Shown one piece after another: positions 46,125-56,700 of a DNA stretch of 64,000 nt; the stretch's first letter is position 1; the number at the start of each line of letters is the position of its first letter. The notes beneath the pieces were generated by a model. It ran no database searches. It was not told the origin of the DNA and was given only the letters and a program-made list of their open reading frames with translations. The DNA is from Phyto melanocephala (taxonomy: Eukaryota; Arthropoda; Insecta; Diptera; Rhinophoridae), in contig OW799234.1 of the NCBI GenBank assembly GCA_941918925.1, positions 71,733,043 to 71,797,042 on the forward strand, read 5' to 3'. A program made the position numbers and the translations under genes.

Positions 46125-46650
46125 GTTCATATTTATTTCCGAGCGCATAAAGTATATATTTTCGTATGACTAGGGAAGTCGATTGAGCAAAAAAAGTCTC
46201 TCCTTCTGTCTCTTTTTTTACATAATTTTTCCATAAAAAATATTTGCCAGCTCCAATGTAATTTATAGACACATTTGCTAATATTTGCAGATATGATGCC
46301 TCTAGGGCTACTTGTAAACAATTTTGGAGAAATCGGTCCCTAATCAGCAGAGGTATAGGTAAAAATTATTTAAAAAAAAAACATTTTTTAATATATAGAG
46401 TTATTAAAGCTCCCAACTTATTTTTTTACACGCCAAAGACACCAAATTGCTTACAATAGTCTCGAAAACTATTGGTGAGAAAAACTGACAAGTCATTTAG
46501 AAATCAACTGAGTTATAAGCATAAAAATACAAATTCTTCGGTATATTTCTTAAAATTTACAAACGACAATCTTTTTTTTAGCTTCTAAACAACATAAAGC
46601 AACGATAAGACCATCAAAAGAAAGGGCTTGACTAGCGAAATATATCAAAA
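46125..46650 (+). mobile_element. mini-me/DINE-1-like fragment, 3'-truncated
   Basis: Core GAGCGCATAAAGTATATATT and AAGTCGATTGAGC, then body blocks (GATATGATGCCTCTAGGGC, GGGCTTGACTAGCG). The 3' hairpin is absent. Confidence 0.65.
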
Positions 46651-46689
46651 AAAAAATCACCCTATTGGAGGATGATCTTATTTTTGGAA

Positions 46690-46965
46690 ATGGCTACCAA
46701 TGTTAAATCGGTTTTGATATTTCTGAACTACACTCCCCAAGAACGCGGAATAATCGTGTCGAGGCTGCAGTGGACGATTTTTCGACCAAAATCATAATGA
46801 GGGCAAGATCGCCCAATTTAACCGTTTCAACAATTTTTTGTGGGGTGTTTTGAAGTCCCATGTTTACGTGAACAAGCCCGAGACCCTGGAAGCTCTCAAG
46901 GACGAACCCGTTTAGCAACCAATAGTGACGGCGCCTATTTGTCCGATATCATCTTCTCGTCTTGA
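46690..46965 (+). pseudogene. mariner-superfamily transposase relic, catalytic core deleted
   Basis: N-terminal YTPQERGIIVSRLQW is followed almost directly by the C-terminal region RSPNLT, FCGVLKSHVYVNKPETLEAL KDE (after a shift) and YLSDIIFSS. The first and second Asp are missing, and the third is Asn in PNLT. Confidence 0.65.
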
Positions 46966-47089
46966 CCAATAAAATTCTAAGGGCTCAAATAAACATAATC
47001 AAAAAACGGAATTGAAGTTTTTTATTAAGCAAAAAAATGAGAGCCAAACAACAACAGATGACTTCTTTTGGCCCACCTGTTATATACAT

Positions 47090-47245
47090 ACATAATTCAA
47101 CTGTACGTGTGTGTGTATTATTGAACTCCTTCTAAACGGCTGGAACGATTTAAATTAATTTTTTTGTATGCGTTTGGGTGGAGCCCTGTATAGTTTAGAT
47201 TTACAAATCAGCCCGACAAATGGTACTGCAGTTGGTATCTAGTTT
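47090..47245. repeat. Helitron-like end fragment
   Basis: CTTCTAAACGGCTGGAACGA resembles the 5' region of insect Helitrons, and GTTGGTATCTAGTTT near 47235 carries a CTAG-T end. Confidence 0.45.
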
Positions 47246-47340
47246 ATTTATCTAAAATGCAACTAAAGGGCTTTCATACTTTGTTGAATATTCTAGTCGC
47301 TTGAAATATCATGCAGGATTACATCTGTTGCGTCCGCTAG

Positions 47341-47901
47341 TACATTATAAAAAATTTAAAAAACTCATGATGACTGCCAGTACAAAATGACGTTCAAGAC
47401 ACTTCTATTTGGATCAAATGTAGTACATAATTAAAAATGTACCCATTTTAATCTTCTCAATATTGGTATAAAACAAAAGGGCTTGACCTGTAGAGTATAG
47501 TAAAATACGAAGAAGTTACAATTCAAGATAGCATCCGAAATAAAAAGTCACATATATGGGTTAAATATAGTAATTACGTCTTTACCCCCTTTAATCGCCC
47601 CTCCAAATTGGTAACAAATAACCAGTAGAATACAGCTTACTTTGAATAAGCTAAATTTTAAGATGTCGCCCTAAACAAAATGGCAGATTTTTTTTTCTCA
47701 ATCCCATCAATATGGATAAAAAATAAAAGGGCTTAACTAGAAGGATACAGCTAAATATGGTTAAATTCAAAATTGAAGATGGAGTCGGAAATAATAAAGC
47801 AAAATTTTGATATCTAGGCTATGCTACAATATGGTCATTATACCTATGATGGTGAAGGGTATTAGCAGATTAAGCACGGCGGAATATAGCATTCTTACTT
47901 G
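47341..47901 (+). mobile_element. mini-me/DINE-1-like element, 3' part
   Basis: Three body units (AAAAGGGCTTGACCTGTAGA and similar), 3' AAGCACGGCGGAATATAGCA and TTCTTACTTGCTTT. Confidence 0.68.
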
Positions 47902-47903
47902 CT

Positions 47904-48290
47904 TTAGTTAAGATCAGTTCGCAATTGATTACTATGTAAAAACAATTTCGGCTTGAACAAAAATTCGTTCAACATGGCCCGATAACGATCGCCATTGACT
48001 ACGGTTACTCCTGGCTCATTTTCGAAGAAAAATGGCCCAATTATGCATCTGGACCAAAATCCGCACCAAGCAGTGACTCGTTTTGGGTGCATCGGCTTTT
48101 TAATGTATGCGTGCGGGTTTCCTGTTCCCCAAATGTGACAATTTTGCTTGTTTACATACCCGCCAAGATCAAAATGAGCTTCATCTAAAAAGATGATTTT
48201 TTTTGGCAAAATCGGCCAAAATAATGTCGCAATATTTCCCAGCGTTGTTTAAGCGTGTACACAACCATATTCGTTCAGCGGAAGGATAAA
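47904..48290 (-). pseudogene. mariner-superfamily transposase relic
   Basis: YTLKQRWEILRHYF (HTH start) runs straight into KKIIFLDEAHFDLGGYVNKQ, HPKRVTAWCGFW, CIIGPFFFENEPG and VNGDRYRAMLNEFLFKPK, then stops. As in the 39649 element, the segment between the HTH and first Asp is deleted. The C-terminal half is lost and abuts a mini-me end. Confidence 0.8.
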
Positions 48291-48696
48291 ACTAATTATC
48301 TATCAAATCAGACATAAGCTAAGTGTTACCATTCACAAAATAAGCACTAGTTGAAAAAAAAACGTTAGATGTCCGCCATCTAACCTTTATTACTCTTAAT
48401 TGATATCATTTTAAATATCGAAAGAAACTTACAATCATTTAGTTTAATTTTAAACGTTTTATTTTAAAATTTTTGTATCTTAAAATACTAAATTCTTTGT
48501 AAATTTAATTAAACTTTTGTATTATTATTTGTATTATTTATAAAAAGGAATGACAGAAGTAAATTATTAAAGGAAAAGAAATAAGTTAACGAGAAGTTTA
48601 AAAAAAAGAATAAAACTTAATGAAATAATGCAGAACAGATGGAAAAGTACAAATGAATAGTATAGAGTTTGTAAAAAAAAAGTTAAAGCTTTTGGG

Positions 48697-48904
48697 GCCA
48701 TTAATATAACTTGGCATTTGGGGTTTAAAGGTAGAATTTTATCGGACGGATAAACAGTTATCCATTATTACAACTTCATTTTAATCTAAAGTGAGCGTTA
48801 AGTTAAAGACAAGTTTATTCAACCTGAAGGTTTAAACTAAAGTTATAACAATGATAAACTCGTCATACAAAATTCTACCTTAACGCCAGGTTGTAATAAT
48901 GGCC
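48697..48904. mobile_element. 208-bp TIR element (GGGCCATTA family)
   Basis: GGGCCATTAATATAAC...GGTAGAATTTTATC pairs with GGGCCATTATTACAAC...GGTAGAATTTTGTA on the other strand, with about 80% identity across about 48 bp. The ends resemble those of the Harbinger relic at 60843-61506. Confidence 0.65.
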
Positions 48905-48909
48905 CTTGG

Positions 48910-49242
48910 CAAGGCATATCCATAAGGTATATGTATCGCGGCAACAAACACAAAAATTAAAAAGCATATGTATTTTGTTTTTGTTTATACATATGTCTGC
49001 ACATGTCACACAGTGTTTTTATTACTTTTTTTTATTTGAAATAATTTTTAAAAAAACTTTAAAGCGAAAACTTTTTATTCATGGTTTTGTATTTTTTTAA
49101 AAAGTTTTAAATCAACGAAAACTGCGAATTATTTATTATATAATAAAATTAAAAAAATTAATTTTTACAAATGCGGACAGACTTTTAAAACAATAAATAA
49201 CAGTCAGCTGATTAGATACGAAAACCTTTTGGATATGCCTTG
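48910..49242. mobile_element. TIR element of the CAAGGC family
   Basis: Ends CAAGGCATATCCATAAGGTA and (reversed) CAAGGCATATCCAAAAGGTT. Flanks GCCCTTGG and GTCCCTGG match at 6 of 8, consistent with an old 8-bp target duplication. It inserted next to the preceding TIR element. Confidence 0.72.
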
Positions 49243-50541
49243 GTCCCTGGTGTAATAAAATAAATGAAAAAAAAAATTATTAAAAATAGTATAGTTTGTA
49301 TAAAGAATTCAGAAAAAAATAAAACATTTATATGAAAATAAAAATTTTCAAACAGAATGAAAAGAAAAACAGAATGAGGGAGAGAGAGTAGAAAGATTAT
49401 ATTTATATTTAAGGAAAAGAATAATAATTCAGAGTAGAGTAAAGTTAGAAATGTTTAAATAAGTTAAATAAAAAGTTAGGAAAAAACAGAGAGTTATTCA
49501 AAAAAGAAATAGAGATAAAGGGAGATTAAAGAAAATTTAAATTTAATAAATTGGGTATATAAAAAAGTTTTATAAAAAGATAGAAATAAAAAACTGGAAC
49601 AGTTTTTATTGAATAAAAAAACCAAATACACAAATATTGACATTAAAAGTTGTTATTTTGAATAACGCAGAAAATCAAAATACAGTTTAGGAAAGATGTG
49701 TGTAATAGTAATTGAAGAGTAAAGGAATAACAAATAAAAAAATAAATACAAGAAGAAAACAAAAATAGTTAAGAAATTGCGAATGAGGAAATAAAAAGAT
49801 AAACAATATTAAAAAATAAAATCAAAAGTAATAGAAAATATCATAGAAAAATATAAAAGATAGAAATAATAACTTGGAAAAGAAATATTAGAATAGAAAA
49901 TCTAGAGTAAAAGGAAAGAAAGAAGACTAAAAAAGAGATTTTAAAATAAATTAATTAAATAATAGAAACAATATATATTTTTAATTAAAAAAAGTTGCAT
50001 GAAACAGTAAATAAAGCACCTTTAAATTTAGGTAAAAGATTGAAAAATCAAAAAAAAAAGTATTTTCCAAACCAATTCAATCCCGAGAGATAAGTTAGAA
50101 AAGTCATATAGAGAAAGAGAAAATAAGTTTAAAGACAGCTAGAATATTAATGTTAAATAGTTTAATAGTATTTTTCATTGTTTATAGTTTTAAATATTTA
50201 CAAAGTTTTAAATAAATGTTTTCGACTTTTTCAAAATTATTTTTTTCATCAGTCAGAGAAGAGTTCAAACTTCTTTCAGCAAGAAAGAAGTTAAATTTTT
50301 TTTTTTTAATGTGACACAAAATAAAAAAAATGGAGAATAAGTCTAGTTTAAATTAAGATTTGAAAACAATCTAAATAAGTTTGTTTAAAAATTAAACAAT
50401 GGTTTTTGTGTTGTTCAGTTTTTTAAAACTATAGGAATAACCTAAATGACTACTGGATTTTGTAATAGAAAATTAATCAAATTAAACAGTTTATAAAACT
50501 CTTCTATAAGAGAGTAAATTTTATGTTCTCTTTAAAATCAC
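49243..50541. other. C-depleted, A/G-rich stretch downstream of obst-A
   Basis: From about 49260 to 50160 the plus strand is mostly A with G and T and very little C, including GAGGGAGAGAGAGTAG near 49376. No gene is recognised. The last few hundred bases before 50541 probably include the obst-A 3' UTR. Confidence 0.5.
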
Positions 50542-50798
50542 TTAGTTTTTCTTGTCATCGACATCTTTGTACCAATCCTCACAGCCGGGTACATTTTCGG
50601 GAGCATCACACATTTCACTTTCATCATTGTACACCTCACCGGTTTGACAACCCAAATCGCGAGGATCTTCACCGTTCAAGCAAACGTAGAATTTTTGACA
50701 ATCGGTAGGATGGGGATATCTGGGATGAGTGACTACCTGACCGCGCTTATCAGTCTTGGGTTGATCTTTAGGGCATTCAAAACCACTGCTAGATTTCT
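50542..50798 (-). CDS. obst-A: obst-A exon 4 (ChtBD2 domain 3 and stop)
   Basis: Acceptor ACCGTTTCAG. It encodes KSSSGFECPKDQPKTDKRGQ to DWYKDVDDKKN and stop TAA at 50542-50544. Confidence 0.93.
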
Positions 50799-53700
50799 CT
50801 GAAACGGTAAAGAAAATCATAAGAAACCAAATTCATAAGTTTATAAACTCAAGGTATAAGTACTAACACTGTACAATGTATATTCTGTATGTACTTACTT
50901 ACGACAACACCACAGTTTTCACGTTTGGCAGTATCGGGCCAAACACAGGTGCCGCTATACTCATCGAAATGTAAGCCAACGGTACATTTCATTTCGAGAG
51001 CATCACCTTCAATGCAGTTGTAGAAAATATCACAGACACTTTCGTCGGGATGGGCAAAGAATCCATTTTTACGTGGACAGAATTTTGTGGATTTAGGGGT
51101 TTCTATATTAAAACAACAGTATACACAGGTCAGGGTATAAAAAAAGTTGTACATTTCGTTGTACTTACGCAATTCAATACGATCACCACAATCTACATTA
51201 AAGGGTTGATCACACTTGTTAATTTTACGATTCAATGGATCGAATACCAAACCATCGGGACATAATTTTTCCTTGGCAACGCCATCATCACATTCAAAAT
51301 ACTTATCACATTGAATTTCATCTTCGAACTGTCCATTGGGCTTGGGGCATTGAAAAGCAGCGCCTAAAAGTGTTAAAAAAACATATTAAATTAAAGTAAA
51401 AAATTAAATATTCTTTAATTATATTTGTTTATAGTAAGATATTCAAGAAAAATTTATAAATATGCAAAGATGCTACACTTTTTTTTAAATGACGGTAAAT
51501 TTCATTCTTGCTTTGACGTTTGTGAAGTAAACGGATACAAAATATTCATCTAGGATAAACAAAACTTTATACATTTTCCTTCCTCTGTAAATTTTTCTAA
51601 TTGTAAGACTTCATATTAAAATTTTTTCTCCGAAATTCAATATATAGCAACAGCATGTACACGCTAATAATAAGACATCGACACTTTAAACATGAAATAA
51701 GCACAGAAAAGATTAATCATTATTAAAAAATGACAGACAAATAGCATTGGGTGACAACTTTTGCTCAACCTTGTATTAACAAAAACTGTAATTTTGAAAT
51801 TACCCAGCAAAAAAAATACAAAAAAAAAGGCAAAAGAAATAGTGAAGTCATGACCCGTGATGAAGTGGTTCAATTTAGGTGAAACACATATGATTTTTAG
51901 ATTAACGTGTCATTGGAGAAAACACATGCACAGTAGATGAAAAGAGACCCATGTTTCATGAATTAATTTTGTTTGTATACATGAATTGTTTAAGATATTT
52001 TGCATGCATTTTGAAGCACAATGGGCTATGACAAGCAAACGTCCGTAAAAATTTAAATTGGGAAGCTCAAATGAAAGATCTTCGAAGATCCAGCGACGAT
52101 ATAATCAGAATGGCGATTGAATGGAACCGTGCAGAAAGTCGTAGAAGAAGAAGACCGGCCCTACAGATAATATTGGGCTACGTGGTCCATTTTAGCTAAA
52201 TGGACTACTTACAACATGGTCCTATGTTATGCAGTCAATGACCATTACATTTTCAAGCAAGAGATTGTAGTTAAACAAGTGTTCGTGTTTTAACGATTAC
52301 ATGCCCTAGGACATCGTAATGTTAAATCGACCATGTTTTCTCCATACATTTGGGTTACCTTTTGACTAGTCCTAGTCTATTATGGAGTACACTTTACATG
52401 CGTGTATGGACTACTAACGTTATCTGTAGGGGGCACAAGCATGTAAAAGGGAAATCGGAAAAGAGATGGCGAAGATACGCAAAAGTTGGGGCGAGTTAAA
52501 AGCACGGGCTAACAACTGTCAAGAATGAAGTCAAGTTGTTGTGGCCCTATACTCCTAATGGAAGTTAAAGGAAATGATGTATATTTTGGATTCGGGGAAG
52601 GCATTTCTCATGCCTCCTCTTGCACTTATAAATTAGAAGTCATAAACATTTTTTTTTCACATAGAACTAGTGCAAATTTTTTTGCTGGGAAATGTGAGCT
52701 CTTAATTTATTTTTTGCTACTAACAAAATATCCACTACTTCGCTAGTTCAAGTTTTTTTTTAATTTCTAAAAAAATTTTGTTCAACTTTTGAAAACTTGT
52801 TTCTCTGATTGATTTTATTTATAAAAGTAAAAGGTACTGTAATGACATATCGGGGACATGCCTTTTATCTCAGTCAAGATCAATGCATATGAGTTTCCAA
52901 ATTTTAGATCAATAAATTCAAAATATACCACAAATAAGAAAAGTACATAACATTTTGTCTTTAGCTAAAATTTTGAAACTCACCATGAACTAGTTGTACC
53001 AAATTTCAGAATTCTACGTACATATGAATATTAGAGCGAACTTTTTTTTGTTTGAGATTGAAGCGCTAATTGCCGCGAAAGCACCCATAAATGATTTAAA
53101 TTTTATTAAAAATATTATTAAATTCAATGAATTGAATGAAATAATAAGCAATGAAGTAACGAGCATATTTTCGAATCACTTGTGGTTTCTGACACCAGAA
53201 GCAGCAGGTCTTTCATTTTTCGATAATGCTGTAGACGTTGGAGAAAAAATAGAAAAATGGTTGAAAATCTCAAAGAAGAACAGAATAATGAGAATAAAAG
53301 AATAGTAACCAACAAGAAAGAATTAAACCAAAAAAATATTTAAGATTTTGTTAATAAAAAAACATTGAGCTTTTTTGAAAGATTTAATATTGAAACTAAC
53401 TTTCTAAAACTTGACCCTTCCAAGTGGCACAATGAATCCGAATTTCCAAAGGGAATGAATATTGTACAAAACTTACATGTTGTGAATGATACTGCAGAGC
53501 GTTTTGTAAAACTAATGGACGAATATAATGCAGCTTTAACAAAACACGAAGAAGAGAAACAATAACAGTAACTGATTATAAGAAAAAGTACGGTAGCATT
53601 AATAAATCAGCCATTTGCGATTAACTTTAAATGTTTATCAAGAATAGTAATCATTAAACGTAAGTCAATTTCAATAAAATAATATATTACAAACATATAT

Positions 53701-56700
53701 GAAATATTTTACTTATATTTTCGTGCCTCGTCTCTTAAAAAGTCCATATAAACCAGTTTTAGCCACTTTCGTAGGCATGTGCCACGCCTTAACCTGGGGC
53801 AATCAGTCTAAGGTTTTGGAATTTCACTATTGGCGTAAAAAGAAACAATTTGAGAGGGCGGTACACTTTTTTTGGCAAAAAAAAAAATTTAAGTTCAGTC
53901 GAATGTATATATTCCAAAACATAAAAAATACAAAAAGTACCATAAAAATGAGAAGAGTACCTTTTTGGTCGCCCATTATATTTTCAGTCTTACTTTGGAT
54001 CAGTAGTCTCTAATAAAAAAAAATTCTAGTTTCTGAAACTATAAGATACAAAAAGTTTTATCAAAATACGAAATAGTATCTTTTGTGTCGCCCAAACAAT
54101 TTTCAATCTCAACTTGGATCATAAATAGTTCATAATTTTAAAAATATAGCTTCATAAGCGTAGAAAATACAAAAAGTAGCATAAAAATGCGTAAAAGTAC
54201 CTTTTCGGTTTCCTATAACATCTTTAGTCACACCTCAACTCAATAGTACAAAATTTCGAAATTATGGCAGCATACGCGTAGAAAATACAACAAGTAAGAG
54301 TGCTACATTCGGCCGTGCCGAATCTTATATACCCTTCACAACGTGTAGTCATGCAATAACAGTAGTTTGTATCACCATTCATCTCATATGAATACGTACA
54401 TATGAATACACATATAAAAAACATACATATATAAAAACATCCCATTATAAAATTATAAATTTACGTATGTATGTTAAAAAAAAATAAAAAAAAAATTTTT
54501 TAAAAAAAAATAAAAAAAAATTTTTTTTTTTAAAAAATAAAAAAATTTAAAAAAAAAATTTTAAAAAAAGTTAAAAAAAAATAATTAAAATAAAAATAAT
54601 ATATATAAAACAAAAAAAAAATAAAAATAAATAATAATAATAAAAATATAAATAAAATATAACATAAGAAAAAAAATAAAAAATAAAAAAAAAATAAAAA
54701 ATAAAAAAAAAATAAAAAAAAAAAAATATATAAAAAAAATATTTTTTTGGCTCAGCTGGGATTCGATGCCACGTTTTCTCTAACCAGTATACACGTTTTT
54801 ATGTATGTATGTTGTTGTTCTAATGTTGTTTTTGTGAAAAAAAATCGAGGTGGTTGTGGGTTTTTGCTCATATGTCAGTTGTGTATGTACCGATGTTTCT
54901 GATTTTTAATACCGATCTACTCCCAAATATTTCTGATATTTAAATACCTCACCCGGGTCAAAGCGATGTCGGGGTGCTTAAAAAAGTTGATTTCAACATA
55001 CACACGGACAGACTGACAGAGCTTAATCGACTCCCCTATTCATAAGCTTTCAGAAAATATATACTTTATGGGGTCGAAAAGGAAAATTGTAGAAATTTCA
55101 CACGGAATGACAAACCTATATATACCCTTTTTCACTGTGTGAAAGGTATAAAAAGTATCATAAAATTGGGAAAAAAAAGTACTTTTTGGTCGCCTAAGCA
55201 TTTTCAAGCTCACCGCGGATCAATAGTTTGTAATTTTGAAAATTACGTAAAAAAAATAAAAAAATTGCAGGCATATGAAATCACATAAGGATTTCATTTC
55301 ATTTAAAGGTTGAAAAAAAATGTAGCATGTAAAAAGTAATTACACACACATTTTTGCGATTATTTAAAATACGGCTTAAATTTTTTTGGTTCTCGCTTTT
55401 AATCTTAAGCAATAATAAGAGTTTAACTAATACATATTAAAACCATATCAATATTTTTCTCGGTGACTGTATATCTAGAGCAGTCCTCATAACAACGAGA
55501 GGCAGTTTAAAAATATATACATATGTAGTAGTGAATATATTTTGTATACACTGGGAGGAATTACGTAAACAATATTTTGGCTTGAAAAAAAAAATAGTTC
55601 ATGCATTGAGAAATATGAATACAAGTATGAAAATAATAAAATAAAATAAAATATTAAACAAAATGTTTTGCCAATAAAGTATACTGAAAATATTCAAAAA
55701 AGAGACATAAAACCGCTTAGTTGAAATTTTGATTGTGTGTTTTGTTTCATCATAAAAACAGCGACGAAGATCTAATTGTTTTAAAGCTGGCATACAAATC
55801 AATGAAATTATCTGTCTCACGCTATTTGTAGCGAGTTGTGTTGTGCATGCAAAAATGTTGAAAAGAGCTCGACCTCCAAACTCATAGCGTGATGATCTGT
55901 AGTCTAAAGACAAGCTTTAAACTACATTTGAATGCATATGCAAGGAAATTTACACTTTTCTTTAATTTTAACTCTACATTATATTACAGTACAATGACCT
56001 CATTCATGCAGTTGCCATAACACTATCACTTAAAATTAGAAAAGCACAGTAAAACAATAAATAAATTTGTACATGTAAAAGAAAAAATGAAAAAAAATTG
56101 CTTTAAATTACACGCTTTAAAGCGAATTAACAAATAGTCAAACCCAGTCGATGACTAATGAATTATAATTCCGCCAAGGCATTAATTAATGTAGTTCAAA
56201 AATAAAATAGCTAAGTTAATTTCTTAAAAGTTTATTGTTATTTACATTAAATTATTTTCCTGCTAGTAATAATATAAACTAATGGAAGCAGAAATTATTA
56301 TTTTTTTTTTTGCTACATATTGAACTTTAAGGTGGGTTTTATTAGCAAATAATAAAACCGCATACTTGAAATTGCATAATATGACAATTTATAATGCTAA
56401 AAAGCTTAAACCAGAAATCAAAACAATACAGTAAAGCTTTAAAACGAGTATTCAAACTACATTAATAAAATGTTAACTCACGACAACTTAAATATCACGT
56501 ACAAGACAAGTTTTCTTTAAAAAAAAAGTTGGTTTAATGGCTTGTTATTGGGTAAACAATTTTCGTGTGTAGAGGAATGATACCACCAACCAGATAGACG
56601 AGTCAGAGACACATGTTTCATTTTGCAGACTCTTCAAACAGATTCAAAATGTTAAAACTTTAACTTGTTTTCAGATAATACGTTACTTGAACTATGATAT

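Noticed and set aside
50542..50708. Plus-strand frame opposite obst-A exon 4 (50523-50708)
   Set aside because: It is a shadow of the chitin-binding exon on the other strand, without its own similarity.
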